Assembly (NCBI RefSeq): GCF_938002845.1
Contig: NZ_CALKZP010000057.1
Coordinates: 51,187-115,186, forward strand
From: an uncultured Campylobacter sp.
Lineage (GTDB): Bacteria > Campylobacterota > Campylobacteria > Campylobacterales > Campylobacteraceae
Reading direction: 5' to 3'
Length of the DNA stretch: 64,000 nucleotides
A program made the position numbers and the translations under genes. Numbering within the stretch: the stretch's first letter is position 1; each line of letters begins with the position of its first letter. Positions 17,273 to 26,498 of this stretch are shown in pieces. The notes beneath the pieces are model-generated. The model did no database searches, was not told the DNA's origin, and was given only the letters and a program-made list of their open reading frames with translations.

Positions 17273-17929
17273 ATTTCTTATCCTTTGAAATTTAAAAATA
17301 AATATTTATGATTATATCTAAAAACGCTTTAAAATCCAAAAGGCGTGGAAAATGCCTCGCGCCCGTGCGTAGAATTTTACGGAGTTGAAATTTTACTTCT
17401 TTTATCGCGTAAAATTTCATCTGCCTGCGCGAAACTTACCGTCGTACAAATGGCGTTAAAATCTGCTGCCCAGCCGAATAAATTTTATTTTCATACCTGA
17501 CTGCGGCTGCAAAATTTTGTTTGCATACGACCATAGCGAAATTCTATCTGCGCCCGAAGGAGCAAAATTTTACTCCAAATTTCGTCGTGCTTAAAATCGT
17601 AAAATTTCGCGCCGTAGAATTCTGTAGCGACAGACATTTCGGCTTTCTATGCGACGGAATTTCGTCCAGCGCTTGCGTTTTGAAATGAAATTTTGTCTCG
17701 GTGCGGATTATATTTATCGCGCGTGTTAATGGAATTTTGCGGTAATTTAAAATTTCGCGCTGCGGCAGACCTTTGTTGCGGCGAGATTTTATCGCAATAG
17801 AGCTTATGCGCTGCGGCGGATAATCCTAGCGCCGCGCGCAAGCCCATTAAGAAATTTAAATACGACGATAAAACCTGCTACTTAAAAAACCTCAGCGCGC
17901 AAGCTCTTGCGAAATTTTAAATCGCAAGA
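17273..17929. other. Spacer with dense degenerate AATT dyads
   Basis: About 650 bases without a supported gene. Roughly fourteen blocks such as GTAAAATTTC, GACGGAATTTCGTC and GTAGAATTC recur every 35-55 bases, separated by GC-rich words (GCGC, CTGCG). A 66-codon frame here has no binding site. Confidence 0.6.
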
Positions 17930-18739
17930 CTATCTATTTCTTGTGGCAGCCTCGTAAAGCGGCAAGACTTTCGGCATCACCTCTTTTAGATCGGCGATGC
18001 GATCTTCGTTTGAAGGGTGCGTGGACATAAATTTAAGTGGATGGCTCTCGTTTAGCCTATTCATCTTCTCCCAGACGTTTATCGCCGCCCTCGGATCGTA
18101 TCCTGCGCGCGCCATCAGCTCAACGCCCATCAGATCGGCCTCCGTCTCATGCGTGCGCGAAAACGGCAGCGTGAATGTGTACTGCGCCGCCATGTTCAAA
18201 GCTGCTGAGCCCAGATCTCCAAGCCCTGCTGCAGAGCTTGCTACGGCGATACCGACATCTTTCATCTGTTCAGTCGAGGCTCGCTCGCGGCTGTGTTCGC
18301 GCAGTGCGTGAGACATCTCGTGCCCCAAAATAGCAGCCAGCTCGGCATCGGTAAGCTTAAGTTTTTCGATGATGCCCGTATATACGACGATGCGACCGCC
18401 AGGCATACACCAAGCATTGATCGTAGGGTCGTTGATGACGTTTACCTGCCAGTTCCATTTCAGTGCGTCTTTGCGAAATGCGCCGACTTGAGCGATTAGG
18501 CGCTTCGAGATGCCTCTAACGCGATCAGTTAGCTTTTTATCGGTATTTAGGACATGTTTGGCGTTTGCTTGGGCGGTAATCTGCCTGTAGGCAAGCGCGG
18601 CACTTTGATCCATTTCAGCTTCGCTTACGGTGATGAATTGTGAGCGGTCGATGCCTACGGCGCCGCCTTGCGTGGTGCTCGCACAACCGCTAAAAATCAT
18701 CATCGCAGCAAAGGATATTAAAAGAGCTAATTTTTTCAT
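17930..18739 (-). CDS. M48 family metallopeptidase, lipoprotein
   Basis: A 269-residue zinc protease of the M48 (LoiP/BepA-like) type, probably anchored in the envelope. A lipoprotein signal ends at C19 (IFSGC). The zinc motif HEMSH is at 140-144, and the third ligand is E198 in an ExxxD helix (E198, D202). No transmembrane helix is present beyond the signal. AAGGAGAAAAG precedes the ATG. Such proteases handle misfolded outer-membrane or lipoprotein substrates. It is monocistronic. Confidence 0.9.
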   Translation of the reverse strand: MKKLALLISFAAMMIFSGCASTTQGGAVGIDRSQFITVSEAEMDQSAALAYRQITAQANAKHVLNTDKKLTDRVRGISKRLIAQVGAFRKDALKWNWQVNVINDPTINAWCMPGGRIVVYTGIIEKLKLTDAELAAILGHEMSHALREHSRERASTEQMKDVGIAVASSAAGLGDLGSAALNMAAQYTFTLPFSRTHETEADLMGVELMARAGYDPRAAINVWEKMNRLNESHPLKFMSTHPSNEDRIADLKEVMPKVLPLYEAATRNR

Positions 18740-19845
18740 CTTTTCTCCTTAAAATTTTGCGGCGATTTTAGCGAAATTTGATTAAATTTTTAGAATTTTA
18801 TTTTGGATTGCTGGATTTTGCAGACGGGATCTATTTGGAATTTGCCGTGAAATTTAAGGACGGCCGTCGCCTTTAAAATAGAATTGGGCTTTGTAATTTA
18901 GCGATAAAATTTAGCGGTGATTTCGCAGAATTTTATCGCGGCGTAAACGAGGCATTGCTATGTGAAAGTAGTGGATTTATCCAAATCCAAGTGCGACGTT
19001 GTATAAATAAGGCGCCTCTGCGCCCAAATAGAGCGGGGGTGCGGTTTTAAATTTACGCAACGATAAATCCGGTAGAATTTTATTTACACCAGGCGCTCGA
19101 CCCGGGCGCAGCAAGATCGGTTTAAAATTTATGCGATCAAATCGTGCGATAAAATGGGCTCGGATGTCGCTATGATTTGAGGTGAGTCGCGCTAATCTTT
19201 TACGGTACATAAATTTTTAATTACTAATTTGGTAAAAGCCAATACGCCGCATCTTACGCTGCAGTGAAAATGATCGCAGAAATGCCAAACGCCAAGACGC
19301 CTTTTCGTAGAATTTATCTCGTGGGATTTCATTTGCGCGCGTCGGGATAAAATTTCAAACTGCAAGCCGTACCGTATCATTTTGGATGGAATTTTAAAAT
19401 TTTGCGCGTTTAGAATTTTAAAATTCTGCTACGCAAATCTACGCGATGAAATTTCAAGCTTAAAAATCCGCGCCGTTTTTTGGAATTTTATATATGCTCT
19501 GACAGCTATAAAATTTTACACTTAGAATTTTATCACTGCGGCAAGATTTGATTGGACCGGGGTCTCGCATCGCCGTAGGATTTTTGGCGGCACGGAATTT
19601 TGCAGCGCGCATCTAAATTTAGTTATGCAAAATTCGTAAAATTCTTTATCGACATGGAATTTTACAGCGCCGTTAAAGCGCATAAAGAATTCTGCGCAGG
19701 CCTCGCAAACTCTAACGAAAGCTCCTTTCTTTTAGGGCACGCGAGCTTTAAGGCATGCTAGTATAGGCATGTGAGTAAATTTTGCAGCGCAAAGCAGCGA
19801 GCGCCGAGTGTTTACCGTTAGGGATTTCGCGCCCGCGGCGCCCAT
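18740..19845. other. Long spacer without a supported gene
   Basis: About 1.1 kb. It is filled with words such as GATAAAATTT, TAGAATTTTA and GGAATTTTA at quasi-regular distances. Open frames of 60-77 codons show no binding sites and no recognisable protein. No RNA gene seen. Confidence 0.6.
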
Positions 19846-21105
19846 TTAGTCCTTTTTGGACTTTAGCTTGGCGATCGTTTCTTTTGCGGCCTCGTAAGCC
19901 TTGGCGCTCATCTCGCGCGCTCTTTCGCTTACGTTTTTAGCGACGTCGGAGCTTTTTAGCTCGGCAAATTTTTGGCTCATCTTCTTTTCAAATTCGCTAA
20001 GCTCTTTTTTGATTGCGTCCAGTTTCTCGTCCAGATCGAGGTTTTCGATGATTTTGGCGCTTTTTTGGCTCAGTTCTTGAGTGATTTCGCGCGCCTTGGC
20101 ACTCGCCTTTTTTGCGCGCTCGCCAAGCTCGATCTCGCCGATTTTGGCGCTTAGCTGATCGAGTAGATCGCTTGAAATTTTTCTAAATTTAGCCAAATAG
20201 CCTCCGAATTCTTCATCGGCGATCTTGGCGATCTCGCTTTTAGCGGGCTCCTCCGAGCTTGCGACCGCATCGCTTAAAACTGCGTTAAATAGCTCGCTCA
20301 TCTGCGAAATTTGAAGTCTTTCGTTCTCTAGGCTCTGTGCGTCGCTTGCTGGCGAGAAACTTAGCTCGTCGCGGTATCTTTCGGCGGCTTTGTTTATGCC
20401 GTCGTAGCAGCCTAAAATCGCGCCTCTAATCAGCGCAGAGGCTGTATTTTTGCTCTCGTTTGCGACGAAAATCGCGCGATTTATGATGATTTTTGAAATT
20501 TCTTTTGTACGGAATTTCGTAAATTCCCCGTCGCCTATAGCCGAAAATGCGATGTTTTTCGCCGTCTCGTGCGCGGTATCCTCGATGTCGGTGCCGCTTT
20601 CGAGCACGCTTATGAAGGCCAGTTCGCTCGCTTCTTTCAGCACGTCCGCAAGCGGAAGTTTGCTCGCAATCGCTCGCTGTAGCGCCGCGCCTATGCGCTC
20701 TTTTGCTTCTGTTTCGCTTGCGTTTTGCAGCGCGGTATCTAGATCGTCGTAGCTGCGCAAAACAAGGGTTTTAATCGCCTTTTGTTTACAAGCGATCTTT
20801 TTGCGCAGATCGTCGTAGTCGTAGATGAGCTTGTAAAGAGCCTGCTCGTCCTCGTCACACAGCGCCTTTTTAACGCTGTTAAGTAGGGCTTCTGCCGTCT
20901 CATCGCTAAGCGCGCCCGCGTCTTTTAACTCGGCTGCGAAGTCTAGGATTAATTGCGTGCTTTTGGCGCTTTTACTCTCGTCGTCAAGCTCACACAAAGC
21001 CTTCGTGGCTTCTTGCAAGGCGAGCTCTTGCACATATGAGGCTAGCTCGGCTTGTGGAATTTGTGCGAGATCGGCGCCGAATTTTTTGATTATTGCTTCT
21101 TTCAT
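19846..21105 (-). CDS. Helical protein of unknown function with a coiled-coil, lysine-rich C-terminus
   Basis: A 419-residue soluble, almost wholly helical protein. Residues about 1-130 are acidic and helical, 130-270 alternate hydrophobic helices, and 310-419 are a long heptad-like Lys/Glu/Ala region resembling apolipoprotein or LEA-type coils. No enzyme motif is visible and I do not recognise the family with confidence. I chose the start at 21105 because AGGAG is five bases upstream; a GTG five codons earlier extends the frame. It lies 11 bases after the DUF493 gene, probably in one transcript with moaC. Confidence 0.7.
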   Translation of the reverse strand: MKEAIIKKFGADLAQIPQAELASYVQELALQEATKALCELDDESKSAKSTQLILDFAAELKDAGALSDETAEALLNSVKKALCDEDEQALYKLIYDYDDLRKKIACKQKAIKTLVLRSYDDLDTALQNASETEAKERIGAALQRAIASKLPLADVLKEASELAFISVLESGTDIEDTAHETAKNIAFSAIGDGEFTKFRTKEISKIIINRAIFVANESKNTASALIRGAILGCYDGINKAAERYRDELSFSPASDAQSLENERLQISQMSELFNAVLSDAVASSEEPAKSEIAKIADEEFGGYLAKFRKISSDLLDQLSAKIGEIELGERAKKASAKAREITQELSQKSAKIIENLDLDEKLDAIKKELSEFEKKMSQKFAELKSSDVAKNVSERAREMSAKAYEAAKETIAKLKSKKD

Positions 21106-21116
21106 TTCATCTCCTG

Positions 21117-21377
21117 TCACAATACATATTTAAAGTGGGCTTTTAAGCGCTCGAAAATTTCGTTTCGATGTAAGTCGTCTTTAACGAAAACGCTTACGTT
21201 GAAGCTCATATATTTGCCGCCGTTTGAAAAGCGCGAAAAGTCTATTTTGTAATTTTCGCCCTTTAAAATTTCATCGATCTGCTCGCGCTTTTGGGTGCTT
21301 GCGTCTAGGATGATTTTATATTCCCAAAAAAGTGGATAGTTGATTTTCGGCTTTTCAGCCCCTAATATACACGCCAC
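21117..21377 (-). CDS. DUF493 (YbeD-like) protein
   Basis: An 86-residue protein with the ACT-like fold of the YbeD/HP0495 family, usually considered regulatory. The stretch NYPLFWEYKIILD followed by a YMSFNVSVFV strand fits. The apparent start is a GTG overlapping the end of moaC by 23 bases, which implies translational coupling; a somewhat shorter product from a later codon is possible. Function unknown. Confidence 0.65.
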   Translation of the reverse strand: MACILGAEKPKINYPLFWEYKIILDASTQKREQIDEILKGENYKIDFSRFSNGGKYMSFNVSVFVKDDLHRNEIFERLKAHFKYVL

Positions 21378-21825
21378 TCTTGCCCCCCTCTTTGCGCTGC
21401 AGCACGACGTCGGTGATCTGCATCGATTTATCTATCGCTTTTAGCATATCATAAATCGTCAGTAGCCCCACGCTTACGCCCGTTAGCGCCTCCATCTCGA
21501 CGCCGGTTTTGCCCGTGATTTTTACAGTTACGAAAAGCTTAAACGCGCACTCGCTCGCAAGCTCCTCAATATCGGTTTTAATAGAAGTAATCGTAAGCGG
21601 ATGGGTCATTGGTATTAATTCGCTCGTCTTTTTAGCACCCATTATCGCGGCAACGACGGCGGTTTGAAGCACGGGGCCCTTTTTAGCCGTGTTTTGCTTG
21701 ACGGCGGCAAACGCCTCCGCGCTCATGCGGATGATACCGCTAGCGGTGGCTACGCGCTCGCTATCATCCTTGGCGCCGACATCCACCATGCGCGGCATAT
21801 TGTTTTCGTCGATATGTGAAAGCAT
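21355..21825 (-). CDS. moaC: Cyclic pyranopterin monophosphate synthase MoaC
   Basis: A 156-residue enzyme that converts the MoaA product into cyclic pyranopterin monophosphate, the second step of molybdenum cofactor synthesis. Signatures: MVDVGAK near the N-terminus, the IPMTHPL block and the KTGVEMEALTGVSVGLLTIYDM core. Start at 21825, with AAGGA five bases upstream, gives the usual family length; a 27-codon upstream extension has no binding site and runs into the sRNA terminator. It supplies the cofactor for the three molybdoenzymes in this window. Confidence 0.92.
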   Translation of the reverse strand: MLSHIDENNMPRMVDVGAKDDSERVATASGIIRMSAEAFAAVKQNTAKKGPVLQTAVVAAIMGAKKTSELIPMTHPLTITSIKTDIEELASECAFKLFVTVKITGKTGVEMEALTGVSVGLLTIYDMLKAIDKSMQITDVVLQRKEGGKSGVYIRG

Positions 21826-21872
21826 AAAATTCCTTGTAGTTTTTGGCGGGATTATAGCAGAATTTCGGGCAT

Positions 21873-21903
21873 AAAAAAAGCCCGAGCTTTTAAACTCGGG
21901 CTT
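21873..21903 (-). terminator. Rho-independent terminator of the predicted small RNA
   Basis: Nine-base perfect stem AAGCCCGAG (21878-21886) with CTCGGGCTT (21895-21903), loop of eight, followed on the minus strand by a run of seven U residues. This is the clearest intrinsic terminator in the window. Confidence 0.8.
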
Positions 21904-21935
21904 CATACAAAAAGGAGGTTTTATCTTGTCGGACG
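21873..21935 (-). ncRNA. Predicted small RNA upstream of moaC
   Basis: On the minus strand a perfect TATAAT (21947-21942) with a T-rich upstream region is followed by about 63 transcribed bases and a strong intrinsic terminator. No start codon with a useful frame lies between. The unpaired 5' half carries AACCUCCUUUUU, which is complementary to Shine-Dalgarno sequences. The +1 near 21935 is inferred. The transcript would end before the moaC start. Confidence 0.55.
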
Positions 21936-21949
21936 AGAACGATTATACT

Positions 21950-22446
21950 ACCTAAACAGTAAATAGAAATAAAATATATCCTTTTTAGGCGAACTCTTTC
22001 GCGCTTAATTTATAGCCGTTTTTAAAATTTTGATGAAATTTGACGACTTATTATGACGCACTGCGCGGGAATTTGAATGGTTAGCGAAATGAAACCGAGC
22101 CAAAGAGCGATTAAATTTAAAGCGGACGCTTGAAGGACAAAGATAAAATTTAAGTGGTATTTGAGATTATTTCATCTTGAAGCGAGGGTTTAAAGAGGAT
22201 CGAGCGGGGCGCTCCGTCAAGGTGCCATAAACAAAACGCTGCAAAGGCAAAACGGACTTAAATTTTAAATAACTTTTGCTTTAATTTAAGTCCGCCTTAA
22301 TTAAGCGCGAGGTTTTTGCGCGCAATACAGCATAAATTTAAACCCTTCACGCGAACGCCGTATTGTGCAGGCACGGATTAAAATAGCGCGCGCAAATTTA
22401 AATATCGCCGCGCAAAATCCGGTCTGCGTTTTAAATTTAGCCTCGT
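21950..22446. other. Spacer without a supported gene
   Basis: Contains the promoter region of the predicted small RNA at its left edge. Otherwise I see no frame, RNA gene or repeat that stands out. Confidence 0.6.
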
Positions 22447-22893
22447 TTAAATTTTAAACGTTTTTAGTAGGCTGCCTAAGCTTAACCCTTTATCTTCGCC
22501 GTTTGAGCCGCTTCCTAAAAGATTGCCTAAAAAGCTACTTGCGTCGTTGATATCGATTTTACCGTCGCCATTTACGTCAAGCTTGGCGCTTGCGATTTTG
22601 CCGATCAGCGCACTAAAATCCACGCCTTTGCTATCGACGGCGTTTGCTTGCACGTCCTCGCCGCCGCCCAAAAGTCCACCCAGCATCGAGCCTAGCGAGC
22701 TAGATCCGCCGCTTTCGTTTTTGCTTAAAAAATTTGAGCTAATGCCCGCAATTATCGCATTTATCTGATCGTCTGGCAGATCTACGCCTAAAAATTTCTC
22801 GATAAACGCAACCGGACCGCTTTGAAATTCTCTTAAATTTTTATCGTCGCTTTTGAGCGCCGAGACCATATTTACAAGTCCGTTTATGTCCAT
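22447..22893 (-). CDS. Small EF-hand-like calcium-loop protein
   Basis: A 148-residue protein of unknown role. The region around residues 100-115 contains DVNGDGKIDINDASSFLG, a DxDxDG loop typical of EF-hand or dockerin-type calcium binding. A Ser/Gly-rich linker (SLGSMLGGLLGGG) precedes it. There is no signal peptide. It starts immediately after the stop of the YegP-like gene (TAA then ATG) with GGAGGC upstream, so both are cotranscribed. Confidence 0.65.
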   Translation of the reverse strand: MDINGLVNMVSALKSDDKNLREFQSGPVAFIEKFLGVDLPDDQINAIIAGISSNFLSKNESGGSSSLGSMLGGLLGGGEDVQANAVDSKGVDFSALIGKIASAKLDVNGDGKIDINDASSFLGNLLGSGSNGEDKGLSLGSLLKTFKI

Positions 22894-23256
22894 TTACGCC
22901 TCCTTGATCTTGGCTTTTGGGGCCTGTTTTACAATAAGTTCTATTACTTTTAGGGCGTCCGCCTTGGCCTCAAAATCCTTGCTAATGGCGATGATCTGTC
23001 CGTTGCTAGCCGTTAGGCGGAAGCGAACCTTGTCTGCTTTATCAGTGTAAAGCTCAAATTTCGGATTGTTTAGCCTTTCGCCGCCTGAGATTTGATCCTC
23101 GATCTTATTTAGCGCGGCGTTTTTTGCGACGCTTTCGATGCCGTTTTTGCAAGCGGCCTTGCTCGTGTAAACCTCGGAGGTACATAGCACGTGTCCGTCA
23201 TAAAGTAGATCGAATTTGCAGCCGTCCTTAGCATCTTTGATTAAAAACTCAGCCAT
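22894..23256 (-). CDS. YegP/DUF1508 family protein
   Basis: A 120-residue protein made of two YegP-type repeats of about 50 residues: FDLLYDGHVLCTSEVYTSKAAC and FELYTDKADKVRFRLTASNGQIIAISKDF, each a three-strand-plus-helix unit. The family is widespread and of unknown function. It is the first gene of a two-gene operon with the EF-hand protein. Confidence 0.85.
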   Translation of the reverse strand: MAEFLIKDAKDGCKFDLLYDGHVLCTSEVYTSKAACKNGIESVAKNAALNKIEDQISGGERLNNPKFELYTDKADKVRFRLTASNGQIIAISKDFEAKADALKVIELIVKQAPKAKIKEA

Positions 23257-23372
23257 TTTTCATCCTTTCGTAGAAGATATCGTTATTTTAGCTAAAATTT
23301 TAATAAATATTTTTAATAGGCGCGGAATTTTCTGCTAAAATTGCGCACAAATTTCATTTACAAAGGATCATA

Positions 23373-23852
23373 ATGATAAAGGCTCTACGTTTTAGCTTGA
23401 TTTTCGCCGCTACTTTAGGATTTGGCGCGGATGAGAGCGATGCATTATTTAAGGACATAAGGACGCGTCTGGGCTGCAATCTAGCCGCACAGGACTGCGA
23501 GACTAACGCGGGCGGGCAGAAGGCGCTCTTTAGCGTAGCGCGCCATCCGATCGAAGCGGGAGCAAACGAGCTAAAAATAAGCGGAATTTCGCGTGAGCTG
23601 AAAAATCCGAGCGTTAAAATTTCGGGCGTGAGTATGAATATGGGCAATGCGGAATTCCCGCTAAAGCGCAACGCAGACGGCTATGAAGCGACGCTTGACG
23701 TTGCAGTGTGCACGCACGCCGTAATGCGCTACAAACTTGAAATTTACGAGGATGGCGAGCCTAGTGGGCTTTTTGTGTATTTTGATCTGCGAAAGCGCGC
23801 TACAGATCGAGACCGCGGCGAAGACATCCACTTGCATCACCACGAGCATTAG
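23373..23852 (+). CDS. Exported small protein with histidine-rich C-terminus
   Basis: A 159-residue protein with a signal peptide (about 1-18, ending in GFGA). Two cysteines near residues 34 and 39 may form a disulfide. The middle is strand-rich and may be Ig-like. The C-terminal tail contains HLHHHEH, suited to metal binding. AAAGGA precedes the start. I do not recognise the family. It is monocistronic. Confidence 0.6.
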   Translation: MIKALRFSLIFAATLGFGADESDALFKDIRTRLGCNLAAQDCETNAGGQKALFSVARHPIEAGANELKISGISRELKNPSVKISGVSMNMGNAEFPLKRNADGYEATLDVAVCTHAVMRYKLEIYEDGEPSGLFVYFDLRKRATDRDRGEDIHLHHHEH

Positions 23853-24262
23853 ACGCATCCCGTTTATACGCGGGGTAAAATTTACGCTTCTTTGAGACGT
23901 CTGCTAAAATTTACATGCTGCTCGGAGAAAATTTTATAAATTTTAAAGCGCCGCTTGCGATAAATTTTATGCGTCTTTTGGGCGACGCACGTCGCGAGTG
24001 GATACGGGCGCCTGTGCGAATACGCGGCTAGCCGTAGCGACCTAGGTGCTCTTTATAGGCGTTTGCAGGCAAAATCTCTGCGATTTGTCGCGCATTCGCC
24101 GCATGTGTTTCGTAACCGCTACCGCGGCACATCAAATTTAGCCTCTCGCCGCCTTTAAATTTTAAAATTTTTAAAATTCGCTTGCGTTTCATACGCCTAA
24201 GCTACGCGGAATTTTGAAATTCCTTGTATAATCTGAAGCAAATTTTAAATCTAAGGAAAGCT
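23853..24262. other. Spacer without a supported gene
   Basis: About 400 bases with scattered TAAAATTT words and GC-rich stretches. No RNA gene or conserved site seen. Confidence 0.6.
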
Positions 24263-25105
24263 ATGCAAATATTAAGACAAAAGCATTTTAGCGGCGAGCG
24301 CGCGCTGTTTTGCGCAAAGGATCTACGGATCGAAAATTCCGTCTTCGGTGAGGGCGAGTCTCCGCTAAAACACAGCGCAAATATCGTCGCGCAAAACTGT
24401 AAATTTGAGTGGAAATATCCGTTTTGGTACGCCGAAAATATCCGCGCGCAGGACTGCTTCTTTGACGAGATCGCGCGCGCAGGGATCTGGTATAGCCGCG
24501 GCGTGGTGCTAAAAGACTGCCTCTACGGCGCACCCAAGGGGCTTCGACACGTAAAAGACGCCGCGCTGCAAAACGTAGAATTTCATGATGCGCAAGAGAC
24601 CTTGTGGCACTGCAGCGACGTGTCGCTTAAAAACGTCACCGCAAAGGGCGCGTATTTCGGGCTTGATTGCGAAAACTTAAGTATTGAAAATCTATCGCTC
24701 TTCGGAGATTACTGCTTTGACGGCTGTAGAAACGTAACGATCAAAAACTCCAAGCTCCTATCCAAGGACGCATTTTGGAACTGCGAAAATATCGTGGTCG
24801 AGGACTGCTTCATCGTGGGCGAGTACTTTGGATGGAATTCTAAAAATGTAACGCTGCGAAACTGCAAGATCGAGAGCCTGCAGGGCTTTTGCTATATGCA
24901 AAATTTACTCTTGCAAGACTGCGAGCTGATAAATACTACGCTAGCGTTTGAATACAGCGACGTCCGTGCCGAGATAAAAGGCGCAATCGATAGCGTCAAA
25001 AATCCGAGCAGCGGGCTAATCCGCGCGGCAAGTATCGGCGAGCTGATCCTAGATGGCGCAACGGACGCGTCTAAAACTGAAATCATTACTGAATTAAGGG
25101 CGTAA
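24263..25105 (+). CDS. DUF3737 family right-handed beta-helix protein
   Basis: A 280-residue protein of repeated beta-helix coils, with regular C/N-x-(V/I/L) spacing through the whole length (for example NVTIKNSKLLSKDAFWNC, NVTLRNCKIES). The pattern fits DUF3737, whose genes often neighbour patB-type aminotransferases. The start at 24263 has AAGGAAAG upstream and begins MQILRQKHFSGERALF, matching the family's usual N-terminus. It ends one base before the patB start, so the pair is one operon. Its role is unknown. Confidence 0.82.
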   Translation: MQILRQKHFSGERALFCAKDLRIENSVFGEGESPLKHSANIVAQNCKFEWKYPFWYAENIRAQDCFFDEIARAGIWYSRGVVLKDCLYGAPKGLRHVKDAALQNVEFHDAQETLWHCSDVSLKNVTAKGAYFGLDCENLSIENLSLFGDYCFDGCRNVTIKNSKLLSKDAFWNCENIVVEDCFIVGEYFGWNSKNVTLRNCKIESLQGFCYMQNLLLQDCELINTTLAFEYSDVRAEIKGAIDSVKNPSSGLIRAASIGELILDGATDASKTEIITELRA

Positions 25106-25106
25106 G

Positions 25107-26300
25107 ATGGGACTTTTTGATTTTATAAGTGGCAAGGAGAAATACGACTTCGACACTCTGCCGAACCGCCGCGGCACGAAGTCGCTTAAATGGGATGTAG
25201 GCGAGAACGAGCTTCCGATGTGGGTCGCGGATATGGACTTTGCCGTAGCGCCCGAAATTATCGAGGCTCTGCAAAAGCGGCTAAATGAGCGAGTTTTGGG
25301 CTATTCGCTTGTAGATGATGAGTGGCGCAGCACATATCAAGCCTGGTGGCTCGCGCGCCACGATTATGAAATCCAAAAGGAGTGGCTAATCTATGCTAGC
25401 GGCACGCTGCCTGCGATCGATTCGATCATCCGTAAGCTCACCTCGCTCGCCGAAAACGTGCTGCTAATGAGCCCCGTTTACAACTGCTTTTACTACTGCA
25501 TTAAAAACGCCGCCCGCGTGCCTATGGAAAATGAGCTTGCCTATGCTAACGGCGATTATAGTATCGATTGGGAGGATTTGGAGGCTAAGCTTGCCGATCC
25601 GCAGACGACGCTTTTTATCCTTTGTAATCCGCACAATCCGGTCGGCCGCACCTTTAGCAGAGACGATCTTGCCCGCATCGGCGAGCTGTGCGAGAAGCAC
25701 GGCGTTACGGTGCTTAGCGATGAGGTGCATTGCGATCTGACCGAGCCGGGCGTATGTTACACGCCATTTGCTGCGGCAAGCAAGAGCTGCGAGAGGATTT
25801 CGGCCAGCATAATCGCGCCCACGAAGGCGTTTAACATCGCGGGGCTGCAAAGCGCGGCGGTCTTTGCCGCAGATAAGCGCTTACGTCATAAAATTTCAAA
25901 GGCGCTAAATTCCGACGACATCGCCGAGCCGAATTTTTTTGGAGTGCAGGGTGCGATCGCCGCATTTACGAAGGGTGCGCCGTGGCTGGACGCGCTGCGC
26001 GAATACCTCAGCGAAAATCGCAAATTCGCGGCGGAATTTATCGCGCGCGAGCTTCCGCAGGTGCATGTCGTGCCGCAAGACGCGACCTATCTGATGTGGC
26101 TCGATGCGGGCGCTTATACGCAGAATAGCGCGGAGCTTGCGCGCTTCATCCGCGAAAAAACGGGGCTATATCTCTCCTGCGGCGCGCAATACGGTAAGGG
26201 CGGCGAGAGATTTTTGCGCCTAAATATCGCGACTTCTAGGGCGCTGCTAAAAGACGGGCTAGGGCGGCTGAAAGAGGCGCTAAAGATTTGCCCGCATTAA
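25107..26300 (+). CDS. patB: MalY/PatB family PLP-dependent aminotransferase or cystathionine beta-lyase
   Basis: A 397-residue fold-type I PLP enzyme. The N-terminal DTLPNRRGTKSLKWD and ELPMWVADMDF motifs define the MalY/PatB branch. The PLP lysine lies in SIIAPTKAFNIAGLQ, and the tail has a conserved arginine in the FLRLN segment. PatB enzymes cleave cystathionine or cysteine S-conjugates to a thiol, pyruvate and ammonia. It is coupled to the DUF3737 gene upstream. Assignment to lyase versus transaminase is not settled by sequence. Confidence 0.9.
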   Translation: MGLFDFISGKEKYDFDTLPNRRGTKSLKWDVGENELPMWVADMDFAVAPEIIEALQKRLNERVLGYSLVDDEWRSTYQAWWLARHDYEIQKEWLIYASGTLPAIDSIIRKLTSLAENVLLMSPVYNCFYYCIKNAARVPMENELAYANGDYSIDWEDLEAKLADPQTTLFILCNPHNPVGRTFSRDDLARIGELCEKHGVTVLSDEVHCDLTEPGVCYTPFAAASKSCERISASIIAPTKAFNIAGLQSAAVFAADKRLRHKISKALNSDDIAEPNFFGVQGAIAAFTKGAPWLDALREYLSENRKFAAEFIARELPQVHVVPQDATYLMWLDAGAYTQNSAELARFIREKTGLYLSCGAQYGKGGERFLRLNIATSRALLKDGLGRLKEALKICPH

Positions 26301-26498
26301 GCAAGCTGTGGCGCGGCAAGGACGAAATTTAAAATTTATAACGGCCAAATTTAAAGCGGCGGAGCAAATTTTAAAATTTTGCAGTAGGGCGCGAGCTTTG
26401 CGCTAAATTTAGCGACGATCAGGCTGCGGTGCGCGGTTAAATTTAAACATTTGCGCGACAAATGAACTGGCGCTTAAATGCGCTACAAAAGGCGGATT

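Noticed and set aside
21826..21906. 27-codon extension of moaC
   Set aside because: It would run through the intrinsic terminator of the predicted sRNA, and family alignment starts at MLSHID.
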